Positions 15,685 through 24,816 of a DNA stretch of 26,068 nucleotides are shown piece by piece. Made by a program: the position numbers and the translations under genes. The notes beneath the pieces are model-generated. The model was not told the origin of the DNA and made no database searches. It saw only the letters and a list, made by a program, of their open reading frames with translations. This stretch comes from Ornithoclostridium faecigallinarum (lineage in GTDB: Bacteria; Bacillota; Clostridia; Christensenellales; UBA3700), in assembly GCA_018713665.1 (NCBI GenBank), contig DVOI01000045.1:1-26068 (forward strand), read 5' to 3'. Positions within the stretch are counted from its first letter, which is position 1. Every line of letters begins with the position of its first letter.

Positions 15685-17552
15685 CTTCCCCTCCTCTGCC
15701 GCTTGCCGTTAGAGCGGTTTTTCGCCCCGTGTCCTGCGCCGTCCGCATTGTGTTTCGCTGCGATCGCCTCCGCCCTTGTCGGGCGTATCAGACACTGCCT
15801 GCCGAACCCGATCAGATCCTCTCGCCCCGCAAGTCGCAACGCCTGTTTGACGAGTTCGTAGTTGCGCGGCGCGCGGTATTGCATCAGCGCGCGCTGCATC
15901 GCCTTTTCGTGCCGATCGCGCGGCACATAGACCTCTTCGCCGCTGTCCGGGTCGATGCCGGTGTAGTACATGCATGTCGACTTTGTCGACGGCGTGGGAT
16001 AAAAGTCCTGCACCTGCTCGGGCATATATCCGATCGAGTGCAGATACTCGGCAAGGCGCACCGCGTCGGCGAGCGTACAGCCGGGGTGCGACGAGATCAG
16101 ATAGGGGACGAGATATTGCTTTTTGCCGAGCTTGGCGTTGAGTTCGTCGTACCTCTTTTTGAATTGAAGATAGACCTCGAAAGGCGGCTTGTTCATCCTC
16201 TTCAGCACGTCGTCCGAGACGTGTTCGGGCGCGACTTTGAGCTGACCGCTGACGTGGTGCTTGACAAGTTCGCGCAAAAACTCGTCGCTCTTGTCGTACA
16301 TCACATAATCAAAGCGGATGCCGCTGCGGACGAACACCTTTTTGACGCCGTCGAGCTCGCGCAATTCGCGCAAAAGGTCGAGATACTCGCGGTGAGAAAC
16401 TTGCAGCGCGGGACACTTTTTCCAGCCTATGCACTGTCTGTCCGTGCACGCGCCGACTTTGGTCTGCTTTGCGCACGCCGGGTCCCGGAAGTTTGCGGTC
16501 GGTCCGCCGACATCATGGATATAGCCCTTGAAATCGGGCATCGCGATCAATTTTTTCGCCTCTTCGACGATGCTCTCCCTGCTGCGCTTTTGGACAATCC
16601 GCCCTTGATGATAGGTCAGCGCGCAATAGTTGCACGACCCGAAACAGCCTCTGACCGACGTCAGCGAAAAACCTATCTCCTCCATCGCCGGCACTCCGCG
16701 CTTGTAGACGGGGTGCGCGCGCCTCTCGTACGGCAGCGCGTAGACCTCGTCCATCTCCTTGACCGACAGCGGACGCTGGGGCGCGTTTTGAACGAGCCAC
16801 CTCTCCCCGTGCCTCTGCGCGATGGGCTTGCCGGCAAAGTCGGCGTTGCGCGACTGGATGTTGAACGCGTCGACGTACTTGCGCTTGTCGCCGCTCACCT
16901 CTTCGAGCGAGGGGCAGACGAGCATGTCGCCGCGCTCTATCGCCTTGGTCTGCCGCTCGGTGAGCGAGTCGGCGATATAGCAGGTGCCGCGCACGTCGCG
17001 GATGCGCCCGAGCGGCACTCCCCTGTCGAGCAGCGCGCAGATGTCCTTGATCGGTCTCTCGCCCATGCCGTATATGAGCAGGTCCGCGCCCGACGACGCC
17101 AAAACGGACGGCAGCACGCGGTCACTCCAATAGTCGTACTGCGCGAAGCGGCGCAGCGACGCCTCTATGCCGCCGATGACGACGGGGACGTCCGGAAAGA
17201 GCCGTTTGAGCGCGCGGCAATAGACGTCGACGCAGCGGTCGGGACGTTTGCCGACGTCGCCGCCCTCGCTGTACACGTCGCGTTTGCGCCTGATCTTGGC
17301 GACGGTGTAGTTGTTGACCATGCTGTCGACGACGCCGCCGGTGACCAAAAAGCCCAGCCTCGGCGCGCCGAAGCGCATATAGTCCCCGTCGCACTGCGGC
17401 TGCGGAAGCATCGCGACCGTATAGCCGAGCGAGACGAACAGCCGCGAGACGATCGCGTGCCCGAACGACGGATGGTCGCAATACGCCTCGCCGATCACAT
17501 ATACGAAATCGGGTGCGCCGTCAAGCTCTTTCGGCGAGATCGGAAGGAACAA
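15681..17552 (-). CDS. YgiQ-family radical SAM protein
   Basis: A 623-residue member of the YgiQ (UPF0313) family. The N-terminal region carries FLPISPKEL, AYCDHPSFG, GKRPDR and GGIEASLRR, all matching E. coli YgiQ. The radical SAM cluster motif is C303, C307 and C310 in CFGSCNYC, followed by DVGGPTANFRDPAC and further cysteines near 365-385 that may bind another metal centre. The C-terminal about 25 residues are basic and low in complexity. The reaction of the family is not established, to my knowledge. The TTG at 17552 is taken as start because conserved residues begin right after it and AGAGGTG lies a few bases upstream. A GC-rich hairpin separates it from purL. Confidence 0.9.
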   Translation of the reverse strand: MFLPISPKELDGAPDFVYVIGEAYCDHPSFGHAIVSRLFVSLGYTVAMLPQPQCDGDYMRFGAPRLGFLVTGGVVDSMVNNYTVAKIRRKRDVYSEGGDVGKRPDRCVDVYCRALKRLFPDVPVVIGGIEASLRRFAQYDYWSDRVLPSVLASSGADLLIYGMGERPIKDICALLDRGVPLGRIRDVRGTCYIADSLTERQTKAIERGDMLVCPSLEEVSGDKRKYVDAFNIQSRNADFAGKPIAQRHGERWLVQNAPQRPLSVKEMDEVYALPYERRAHPVYKRGVPAMEEIGFSLTSVRGCFGSCNYCALTYHQGRIVQKRSRESIVEEAKKLIAMPDFKGYIHDVGGPTANFRDPACAKQTKVGACTDRQCIGWKKCPALQVSHREYLDLLRELRELDGVKKVFVRSGIRFDYVMYDKSDEFLRELVKHHVSGQLKVAPEHVSDDVLKRMNKPPFEVYLQFKKRYDELNAKLGKKQYLVPYLISSHPGCTLADAVRLAEYLHSIGYMPEQVQDFYPTPSTKSTCMYYTGIDPDSGEEVYVPRDRHEKAMQRALMQYRAPRNYELVKQALRLAGREDLIGFGRQCLIRPTRAEAIAAKHNADGAGHGAKNRSNGKRQRRGR

Positions 17553-17574
17553 TTTTCACCTCTTGATACAGTTC

Positions 17575-17595
17575 GGGCGCCGACGAGCGGCGCCC
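17575..17595. other. GC-rich hairpin between purL and the ygiQ-like gene, no U-tract
   Basis: An 8-bp all-GC stem GGGCGCCG / CGGCGCCC with a 5-nt loop, 9 bases after the purL stop. The minus strand continues GAACTGTATC without a T-run, and the ribosome-binding site of the next gene follows. It may mark the 3' end of the purine mRNA or allow partial read-through. Confidence 0.65.
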
Positions 17596-17603
17596 CGTTT
17601 AGT

Positions 17604-20600
17604 TTACAGGAAGTACTTGACGCCGCTCTTGAACAACTGCATGTCGTAGTTGCCCTCGACGTTGCGGTAAAGGTTGTCGTCGAGACGTTCGGCGTGCCCC
17701 ATCTTGCCCAGCACTCTGCCGTCCGGGGAGATGATGCCCTCTATTGCGCACATACTGCCGTTGGGGTTGAACGGCGAGACCATCGTCGCGTTGCCGTCCA
17801 AGTCGACGTATTGGGTCGCGACCTGTCCCGCGGCGATCAGCTTGTCGAGTTCCGCGTCGCCCGAGACGAACCTGCCCTCGCCGTGACTGACCGGCACCTT
17901 GAACACGTCGCCGACCTTGACGGACGACAGCCAGGGCGACTTGTCGGTCGCGACGCGGATGTCGACCATCGTCGAGACGTGGCGCGAGATGTTGTTGAAG
18001 GTCAGCGTGGGCGCGTCCGCAAGCTGTTCGCGGATGTCGCCGTACGGCACGAGCCCCAATTTGATCAACGCCTGGAAGCCGTTGCAGATGCCCAGCGCGA
18101 GCCCGTCGCGCTTGTAGAGCAACCTCATGACCGCCTCGGCGATCGCGGGATTGCGGAAGGTCGTCGCAATGAACTTGCCGCTGCCGTCCGGCTCGTCGCC
18201 GCCCGAGAAGCCGCCGGGGAACGCAAGAATCTGCGACTTGTCAAGCTCTTTGACGAGCGCGTCGACGCTCTCCTGAATGTCCGCGGCGCTGCGATTCTTG
18301 ATGACGAACACCTTCGCCTTCGCGCCCGCTCTTTCGAACGCCCTCGCGGTGTCGTCCTCGCAATTAGTGCCCGGGAACGCCGGGATGAGCACTCTGGGGA
18401 CGGCGACCGCCGGCGCGGTGCGCAGGCAATATCCCGCCCTAGCGGAGAAGTTCTCGGCGTCGCCGACTGCCGGAGCGGTGGTCGGATAGACCTTCTCGAG
18501 CGTGCCCTCGAACGCCGCGGCAGCGTCGTCAAACGTCACGCGCTTGCCGCCGAGGACGATGTCCCTGCCGCCCAAAACGGCGACCTGCTTTGCGCCGAGC
18601 TTGTCCAAGCCGCACGCGTCGTCGGCGACGAAGAAGATGTCGCCGAAACGGGGCGCGAACATGTCCGCGCTCACCTTGTCGAAAGTCACGCCGACGCGGT
18701 TGCCGAGACAGCTCTTGACCACGCCCGCGACGAGACCGCCCTCTTCGACGACGCCCGCCGAGCGGACCTTGCCGCCGTCGATCGCGTCGTGGAGCGCGGA
18801 ATAGATCGCCAAGACCTTTTTGAAGTCGGGCACGCCGTAGCCGTCGCGCGGCATCGCGAGCGCAAAGACTTTGCCCTCTCCGTCAAAGGTGTTGGAGATG
18901 AGTTTGCTCGCCCTGTAAATGCCCATGCCGAAGCAGATCAGCGTCGGCGGGACGTCGATGTGTTCGAACGTGCCGCTCATGCTGTCCTTGCCGCCGATCG
19001 CGCCAAGCCCCAAGCCTATCTGCGCGTACAGCGCGCCGAGAAGCGCCGAAAGGGGCTGTCCCCAGCGCTCGGGCTCCTTGTTGAGGCGCATGAAGAACTC
19101 TTGCAGCGACAGCCTGACCGTGTCGACGGACACGCCGCTTGCTACGAGTTTTGACGCCGCGGTCAAAATGGAGTGGATCGCGCCGACGAACGGCGAATCT
19201 TCGAGCAGCTGCGGCGAGCAGCCGAACGCGGACACGGTGACGGTGTCCGTCTCGCCCTTGACCGGAGGTTTCGCCGCCATCACGCTCGCGGGAGTCAATT
19301 GATATTTGCCGCCGAAGGGCATCAGCACGCTGCGCGCGCCGATTGTCGAGTCGAACATCTCGCCCATGCCCTTTTGAGAGCAGACGTTGAGCCGTTTGAG
19401 TTCGCCGAGCAGCGCCTTGTCGAGATCGCCGCTCTCGACCGCCTTTGCGGTCTCCTTTTGCGGCGCGTCGAGATAGCCCTTGGGGGCGTCGACGATGTGC
19501 GCGCTCTGACGCTGTTTTACGCCGTTGGTGTCGAGGAACGACCTCTTGAGGTCGACGATGACCCTGCCGGCGAAGTACATGCGCATGCTGCCGGTGTCGG
19601 TGACCTCGGCGACGACGGTCGCGTTGAGATTTTCCTCTGCGGCGAGCTGTTTGAACCTCTCGACCGAAGACGCCGCGACGACGACCGCCATGCGTTCCTG
19701 CGACTCGGAGATCGCAAGCTCGGTGCCGCTCAGACCGTCGTACTTTTTGGGCACTCTGTCGAGATAGATGTCCAGGCTGTCCGCAAGTTCGCCGATCGCG
19801 ACGGACACGCCGCCCGCGCCGAAGTCGTTACACTTCAAAATGAGCCTGCTCGCCTCGGGATTGCGGAAGAGCCTCTGCAATTTGCGCTCTGTGGGAGGAT
19901 TGCCCTTTTGCACCTCCGCGCCGCAGACCTCGACCGACTTTTCGGTGTGCGCCTTGGACGAACCCGTCGCGCCTCCGCAGCCATCTCTGCCTGTGTCGCC
20001 GCCGAGCAAGATGACGACGTCGCCCTTGACCGGTCTTTGACGGACGACGTCCGCCTTTTTCACGCCGCCGATGACGTAGCCCGTCTCGAGGCGCTTTGCC
20101 TTGTAACCCTCGTCGTACATCTCGTGCACGAGCCCGGTCGCAAGCCCGATTTGGTTGCCGTAGCTGGAATAGCCCGCCGCTGCGGTCTTTGTGATGACGC
20201 GCTGGGGCAGCTTGCCCTTGAGCGTCTTGTCAATGCTCTCGTTGGGGTCGGCGCAGCCGGTGACGCGCATCGCCTGATAGACGTACGCTCTGCCCGAAAG
20301 CGGATCGCGGATCGCGCCGCCGAGACAGGTCGCCGCGCCGCCGAACGGCTCTATCTCCGTCGGGTGGTTGTGCGTCTCGTTCTTGAACATGATCAGCCAC
20401 TCCTCGGGCTTGCCGTCCACGTCTACGGTGACGTTGACCGAGCAGGCGTTGATCTCTTCGCTGACGTCGAGGTTGTCGAGCTTGCCCTGCGAGACGAGCT
20501 CCTTGACCGCGATCGTCGCGATGTCCATCAGACAGCGGTATTTGTCCTTGCGCTTGGAATTGAACTTGGCGAACAGGCTCGTATAGAGGTCGAACGCCGC

Positions 20601-21329
20601 CTTCAAATGCGGATTTTGCGAATCTATCCTTATGTCGGTCAGTTCGGTCGCGAACGTCGTGTGACGGCAGTGGTCGGACCAATAGGTGTCTATGACTTTG
20701 AGCTCAGTCTCGGACGGGTCGCGCCCTTCGCCCTTGAAGTAGTCGCGCACAAATACGAGGTCGTCGACGCTCATCGCAAAGCCTATCTTCGCGTGATAAG
20801 CGGCGACGTCCGAGTCGCTCATCGCGACAAAGCCGTCAATCGTCGGTACCGTGGTCTGCGCCTCCGTCTTTTGGACGAGGGTCTCGGGAAGTTCCGCGCT
20901 GCCCTCGCGGCTCTCGACGGGGTTGATGATGTACTTCTTGATCGCGTCGATGTGCTCGTCGCAGCCCTTGACCGCATACACCGTCGCGCACTTGATCAGC
21001 GGTCTTTCTCCGGCGGAGAGCAGCTGCACGCACTGCATCGCGCTGTCCGCGCGCTGATCGTACTGACCGGGCAGATACTCGACGATGAACGTCGCATATC
21101 CGTCGAGCGCGGGCAGGCTGTCCTCGAACACGTCGTCGACGGGAGGCTCGCTGAAAATGGTCGCCTTTGCCTCGGCGAACAGTTCGGGATCGAGATCTTC
21201 GATGTCGTAACGGATGAACTGCCTGACGTCCTCGCAGGCGAGTCCGAGCACGCCGGCGATGTCCGAACGGGTCTTTTGGGCGCCGACGTCCATGCCGCGC
21301 TTTTTCTCGACGAAAATTCTTTTGACCAT
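17604..21329 (-). CDS. purL: Phosphoribosylformylglycinamidine synthase, single-chain PurL
   Basis: A 1241-residue FGAM synthase that converts FGAR, glutamine and ATP to FGAM in step 4 of purine synthesis. It combines an N-terminal PurS-like region, two AIRS-type halves and a glutamine amidotransferase domain in one chain, the form common in Clostridia rather than the PurS/PurQ/PurL set of Bacillus. Visible motifs are TYWSDHCRHTTF, FKNETHNHPTEIEPFGGAAT, GGKDSMSGTF and, in the amidotransferase, PGTNCEDD, FPGGFSGGDEP, the nucleophile C1082 in GICNGFQ and the HxE pair H1212/E1214 in GHAER. The length is typical of this clade. The ATG at 21329 has AAGGAG 5-6 nt upstream and lies 9 nt after purD. 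It is the last gene of the purine block. Confidence 0.97.
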   Translation of the reverse strand: MVKRIFVEKKRGMDVGAQKTRSDIAGVLGLACEDVRQFIRYDIEDLDPELFAEAKATIFSEPPVDDVFEDSLPALDGYATFIVEYLPGQYDQRADSAMQCVQLLSAGERPLIKCATVYAVKGCDEHIDAIKKYIINPVESREGSAELPETLVQKTEAQTTVPTIDGFVAMSDSDVAAYHAKIGFAMSVDDLVFVRDYFKGEGRDPSETELKVIDTYWSDHCRHTTFATELTDIRIDSQNPHLKAAFDLYTSLFAKFNSKRKDKYRCLMDIATIAVKELVSQGKLDNLDVSEEINACSVNVTVDVDGKPEEWLIMFKNETHNHPTEIEPFGGAATCLGGAIRDPLSGRAYVYQAMRVTGCADPNESIDKTLKGKLPQRVITKTAAAGYSSYGNQIGLATGLVHEMYDEGYKAKRLETGYVIGGVKKADVVRQRPVKGDVVILLGGDTGRDGCGGATGSSKAHTEKSVEVCGAEVQKGNPPTERKLQRLFRNPEASRLILKCNDFGAGGVSVAIGELADSLDIYLDRVPKKYDGLSGTELAISESQERMAVVVAASSVERFKQLAAEENLNATVVAEVTDTGSMRMYFAGRVIVDLKRSFLDTNGVKQRQSAHIVDAPKGYLDAPQKETAKAVESGDLDKALLGELKRLNVCSQKGMGEMFDSTIGARSVLMPFGGKYQLTPASVMAAKPPVKGETDTVTVSAFGCSPQLLEDSPFVGAIHSILTAASKLVASGVSVDTVRLSLQEFFMRLNKEPERWGQPLSALLGALYAQIGLGLGAIGGKDSMSGTFEHIDVPPTLICFGMGIYRASKLISNTFDGEGKVFALAMPRDGYGVPDFKKVLAIYSALHDAIDGGKVRSAGVVEEGGLVAGVVKSCLGNRVGVTFDKVSADMFAPRFGDIFFVADDACGLDKLGAKQVAVLGGRDIVLGGKRVTFDDAAAAFEGTLEKVYPTTAPAVGDAENFSARAGYCLRTAPAVAVPRVLIPAFPGTNCEDDTARAFERAGAKAKVFVIKNRSAADIQESVDALVKELDKSQILAFPGGFSGGDEPDGSGKFIATTFRNPAIAEAVMRLLYKRDGLALGICNGFQALIKLGLVPYGDIREQLADAPTLTFNNISRHVSTMVDIRVATDKSPWLSSVKVGDVFKVPVSHGEGRFVSGDAELDKLIAAGQVATQYVDLDGNATMVSPFNPNGSMCAIEGIISPDGRVLGKMGHAERLDDNLYRNVEGNYDMQLFKSGVKYFL

Positions 21330-21338
21330 GATTTCTCC

Positions 21339-22601
21339 TTACTTTTTGATGCCTATATCCGTGCGCCAGAATGCGCCGTCGAACTTGATCTTTTGTACGT
21401 TCGCGTATGCCTTGGCTCTCGCCGCGGCGATGTCCTTGCCGCGCGCGGTCACGCCTATGACCCTGCCGCCCGACGTGACGAGACGTCCGTCCTTGTCGAA
21501 CGCGGTGCCGGCATGATACAAAGTGACGTCCTTGTCAATGTCGCCGATCTCGATCGGCACGCCCTTTTTGTAGCTGCCGGGATAGCCGCCCGACGCCAAA
21601 ATCACGCAGACCGCCGCCATGTCGTCCCACTCGATCTCGACTTCGCAAAGCCTCTCGTCGATGATAGCGTCGAAGATCTCGTAAAGATCGGTCTTGAGGC
21701 GCGGCAGCACGACTTGCGTCTCGGGGTCGCCGAAGCGCGCGTTGTATTCGAGCACCTTGACGCCGTCCGCGGTCAGCATCAATCCGAAATAGAGCACGCC
21801 CTTGAACGTGCGTCCCTCGGCGTTCATCGCCTTCATCGTCGGCAAAATGATGTTTGCCATCGTCTCGGCGGCGATGTCGTCCGTGTATGCCTGCGACGGC
21901 GAGAACGTGCCCATGCCGCCGGTGTTCGCGCCCTCGTCGTTGTCATGGGCGCGCTTGTGGTCCTGCGAGGACACCATCGGGACGATGGTCTTGCCGTCGG
22001 TGAACGCGAGCACGGACACCTCTTTGCCGGTCAAAAATTCCTCGATGACGACGACGTTGCCCGCCGCCTTGAACTTTTTGTCGACCATCATCTCTTCGAG
22101 GGCTTCGAGCGCCTCTTTTTTGTCGTTGCAGATGATGACGCCCTTGCCCAGCGCGAGCCCGTCCGCCTTGACGACGAGCGGATACTTCGCGCCCTCGGCA
22201 TACTCGCACGCCGCCGCATAGTCGTCGAACTCGCGGTAGTCGGCGGTCGGGATGCCGTACTTTTTCATCAATTTTTTGGAGAACGCCTTGGACGCCTCGA
22301 TGATAGCCGCATTCTTATGCGGACCGAACGCGCGGAAGCCGTTGCTCTCCAACATGTCGACCATGCCCATCGCGAGCGGATCGTCGGGCGCGACCACCGT
22401 CATCACGATGTCGTCGTGCGCCTTGACGAACCCGAGCACTCCGTCGAGGTCGGTCGCCGCGATCGGAGCGCACTCCGCGATCTCCGAAATGCCGGCGTTG
22501 CCGGGCAAACAATAGAGTTTGTCGACGTGTTTGCTCTTTGACAGCGCGAGGCAGATCGCGTGTTCTCTGCCGCCGCCGCCCACTACGAGTACGCTTGCCA
22601 T
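21339..22601 (-). CDS. purD: Phosphoribosylamine--glycine ligase (GAR synthetase)
   Basis: A 420-residue ATP-grasp enzyme that joins phosphoribosylamine and glycine with ATP to give GAR, step 2 of the pathway. The N-terminal VLVVGGGGREHAI is followed by the ATP-grasp region with VVKADGLALGKGV, SSQDHKRA, NTGGMG and EYNARFGDPE. The usual PExPL motif before the ATP-grasp domain is PDDPL here, a conservative Glu-to-Asp change. Length matches the family. The ATG at 22601 has GGAGG 4-5 nt upstream and begins 9 nt after purH, and purL follows 9 nt after its stop. Confidence 0.97.
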   Translation of the reverse strand: MASVLVVGGGGREHAICLALSKSKHVDKLYCLPGNAGISEIAECAPIAATDLDGVLGFVKAHDDIVMTVVAPDDPLAMGMVDMLESNGFRAFGPHKNAAIIEASKAFSKKLMKKYGIPTADYREFDDYAAACEYAEGAKYPLVVKADGLALGKGVIICNDKKEALEALEEMMVDKKFKAAGNVVVIEEFLTGKEVSVLAFTDGKTIVPMVSSQDHKRAHDNDEGANTGGMGTFSPSQAYTDDIAAETMANIILPTMKAMNAEGRTFKGVLYFGLMLTADGVKVLEYNARFGDPETQVVLPRLKTDLYEIFDAIIDERLCEVEIEWDDMAAVCVILASGGYPGSYKKGVPIEIGDIDKDVTLYHAGTAFDKDGRLVTSGGRVIGVTARGKDIAAARAKAYANVQKIKFDGAFWRTDIGIKK

Positions 22602-22610
22602 ATGCCCTCC

Positions 22611-24149
22611 TCAGTGCTTGAAGTGGCGATCGCCGGTGAACACCATCGCGATGCCGTGTCTGTTGCACGCGTCGATGCTGAGCTGATCTTTTACGCTTCC
22701 GCCCGGCTGCATGATCGAAGTGATGCCCGCCGCAGCCGCCGCCTCGACGCAGTCGTCAAAGGGGAAGAACGCGTCGGACGCGAGCGCCGCGCCCTCTGTC
22801 GGGGTGAGCGAGTGCTCGATCGCCTGCTTGGTCGCCCAAATGCGGTTGACCTGTCCGCAGCCTATGCCCAGCGTGACCTTGTCCTTGGCGATGACGATCG
22901 CGTTGGACTTGGTGTGCTTGACGACCTTCATCGCGAACGTCATGTCTTCCATCTGCTTTGCGGTCGCCTTCTTTTCGGTGACGGCGGTGACTTTGCCCTC
23001 TTCGACGACCATCTTGTCGTACTCCTGCACGAGCAAGCCGCCGAGCACCTTCTTCATGTCGTAGCAGCCGTCCGCGATAGGCGCGTTGATGGTCGGCAGT
23101 TCGAGCAAGCGGATGTTCTTTTTCTGTTCGAGGATCTCGAGCGCCTCTTTGCTGAACGACGGCGCGACGACAATCTCGATGAAGATCTCGTGGATCTGCT
23201 CGGCGGTCGCCTTGTCGATCTCGCGGTTGGAAGCGATTATGCCGCCGAAAATAGACGTCGGGTCGGACGCGTAAGCCTTGCGGAACGCCTCGGAGATGTT
23301 CTCCGCGGACGCGACGCCGCACGGATTGGCGTGCTTGACCGCGACGATTGTCGGCTCGTCGAACTCGCGAAGCAGGTCGAGCGCGCCGTTGGTGTCGTTG
23401 ATGTTGTTGTAGGACAGCTCTTTGCCGTGCAGCTGTTTCGCCGCCGCGAGCGAGCCCGCGACCGTGAACGGCTCCTTGTAGAAGACGGCGTTCTGTCTCG
23501 GATTTTCGCCGTATCTCATCTCCTGCGCCTTGTCGAACGCAAGAGTCAATTGCTCGGGGAACTCGATGCCCAGCTTGGAGCGCAGATAGTTGGCGATCAA
23601 GGTGTCATAGTAGGACGTGTGCTGATAGACCTTGTACATCAATCTGAACTTGGTCTCCTTGGTCACGCCGCCCGCTTTGAGCTCGTCCAGCACGACCGCA
23701 TAGTCCGCCGGGTCGACGACAACCGCGACGTCCTGATAGTTCTTCGCCGCGCTTCTGATCATCGTGGGTCCGCCGATGTCGATGTTCTCGATCGCCTCTT
23801 GCAGCTCAACGCCCGGCTTGCTGATCGTCGCCTTGAACGGATAGAGATTGACCGCGACGACGTCGATCGGGACGATGTTCATCTTTTCGAGGAAAGCCAT
23901 GTGTTCGGGGTTGCTCCTCATCGCGAGCAGTCCGGCGTGCACGTTGGGGTGCAGCGTCTTGACTCTGCCGTCGAGGCATTCGGGAAAGCCGGTGACCGAC
24001 GAGATGTCGATCGCCTTTACGCCCGCGGCGTTGAGCGCCTTGAGCGTGCCGCCCGTCGAGACGACCTCAAAGCCGTTCTCTTCCAATCCCTTTGCGAATT
24101 CCACGATACCGGTCTTGTCCGATACGCTGATCAATGCTCTTTTCTTCAT
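22611..24149 (-). CDS. purH: Bifunctional AICAR transformylase / IMP cyclohydrolase
   Basis: A 512-residue PurH that carries out the last two steps to IMP: formylation of AICAR with 10-formyl-THF and ring closure. The N-terminal IMP cyclohydrolase part (about 1-200) begins ALISVSDKTGI and has TGGTLKAL, GRVKTLHPNVHAG and NIDIGGPTMIRSAAKN. The transformylase part shows RYGENPRQ, the catalytic KHANPCG and SIFGGIIASN, and it ends in the conserved FTGDRHFKH. Size is standard. The ATG at 24149 has GGAG 6 nt upstream. It is the only gene in the purine block preceded by a longer gap (79 nt), and that gap holds a terminator-like hairpin and a second GC-rich stem. Confidence 0.97.
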   Translation of the reverse strand: MKKRALISVSDKTGIVEFAKGLEENGFEVVSTGGTLKALNAAGVKAIDISSVTGFPECLDGRVKTLHPNVHAGLLAMRSNPEHMAFLEKMNIVPIDVVAVNLYPFKATISKPGVELQEAIENIDIGGPTMIRSAAKNYQDVAVVVDPADYAVVLDELKAGGVTKETKFRLMYKVYQHTSYYDTLIANYLRSKLGIEFPEQLTLAFDKAQEMRYGENPRQNAVFYKEPFTVAGSLAAAKQLHGKELSYNNINDTNGALDLLREFDEPTIVAVKHANPCGVASAENISEAFRKAYASDPTSIFGGIIASNREIDKATAEQIHEIFIEIVVAPSFSKEALEILEQKKNIRLLELPTINAPIADGCYDMKKVLGGLLVQEYDKMVVEEGKVTAVTEKKATAKQMEDMTFAMKVVKHTKSNAIVIAKDKVTLGIGCGQVNRIWATKQAIEHSLTPTEGAALASDAFFPFDDCVEAAAAAGITSIMQPGGSVKDQLSIDACNRHGIAMVFTGDRHFKH

Positions 24150-24180
24150 ATCTCACTCCGTAAATTATTGTTCTTAGTTT

Positions 24181-24198
24181 ACGCGCACGCAGGCGCGT
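24181..24198 (-). other. GC-rich hairpin in the purH leader
   Basis: The minus strand ACGCGC and GCGCGT arms, with a 6-nt loop, lie between the purN terminator hairpin and the purH ribosome-binding site. No T-run follows. It may act with the preceding hairpin to set how much transcription or translation reaches purH. Confidence 0.45.
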
Positions 24199-24210
24199 GT
24201 ATCATCTTGT

Positions 24211-24240
24211 ATAAAAACGGGCAAGACGTCAGTCTTGCTC
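24211..24240 (-). terminator. Terminator-like hairpin overlapping the purN stop codon
   Basis: The minus strand arms GAGCAAGAC and GTCTTGCCC (8 of 9 pairs) flank the loop TGAC, followed by G and TTTTT. The TGA stop codon of purN is in the loop, so the 5' arm is coding sequence. The shape fits an intrinsic terminator inside the purine operon that would reduce expression of purH, purD and purL relative to purC, purM and purN. A ribosome at the stop codon would mask the hairpin. Confidence 0.65.
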
Positions 24241-24816
24241 GCAGAGAAACTTCACCGCGTACGGCAAAAGTTTGTGTTCCACTTTGAGGATGCGCGCCTG
24301 AAGCGTCTCGGGCGTGTCGCCCTCCTCCACTCGCACGCGCTGCTGAACGATGATCTCGCCCGTGTCCGTGCCCTCGTCGACAAAGTGCACGGTCGCGCCG
24401 CTGACCTTGTCGCCGCTTTTGAGTACGTCCTCGTGGACGTGCAGCCCGTACATACCCTTGCCGCAATGCAGCGGTATCAGCGAGGGGTGGATGTTGATCA
24501 TCCTGCCGCGATACTTCGCGACCAGCTCCTTGGTGACGATGCCGAGATAGCCGGCGAGCACGACGAGGTCGGGCTTGAAGCCGTCCAGCCACTCGATCAC
24601 CGCCCTGTCGCGCGCCGCCGCGTCCTTGCCGTATTGCGACAGCGCGAACACGCGCGCCGGTATGCCGTGCTTTGCCGCCCTTTCGAGCGCGTATGCGCCC
24701 TGCTTGCTCGACACGACGCAGACGACCTTCGCGTCGACGAAACCGCTCTCGGTCGCGTCGATCACGCTCTGCATGTCCGAGCCCGAGCCGGAGACGAACA
24801 CGGCTATCTTCTTCAT
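24229..24816 (-). CDS. purN: Phosphoribosylglycinamide formyltransferase (GAR transformylase)
   Basis: A 195-residue folate-dependent GAR transformylase that turns GAR into FGAR, step 3 of the pathway. The N-terminal phosphate-binding VFVSGSGSDMQ fits the family GSGSNLQ motif. Catalytic residues are N108 and H110 in NIHPSLIP and D151 in FVDEGTDTG. Length is normal, although the C-terminus is compact. The ATG at 24816 overlaps the purM stop as ATGA, so translation is coupled to purM. Its own stop lies in the loop of a terminator-like hairpin. Confidence 0.96.
   Translation of the reverse strand: MKKIAVFVSGSGSDMQSVIDATESGFVDAKVVCVVSSKQGAYALERAAKHGIPARVFALSQYGKDAAARDRAVIEWLDGFKPDLVVLAGYLGIVTKELVAKYRGRMINIHPSLIPLHCGKGMYGLHVHEDVLKSGDKVSGATVHFVDEGTDTGEIIVQQRVRVEEGDTPETLQARILKVEHKLLPYAVKFLCEQD

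Noticed and set aside
15729..19154. A plus-strand open frame of 1141 codons opposite the ygiQ-like gene and purL
   Set aside because: It is in register with well-recognised genes on the other strand, has biased, Arg/Val/Asp-rich composition, no recognisable motif and no ribosome-binding site. Lack of TTA, CTA and TCA codons in the sense genes explains it.
19173..22541. A plus-strand open frame of 1122 codons opposite purL and purD
   Set aside because: Same explanation: an antisense shadow of conserved purine genes.
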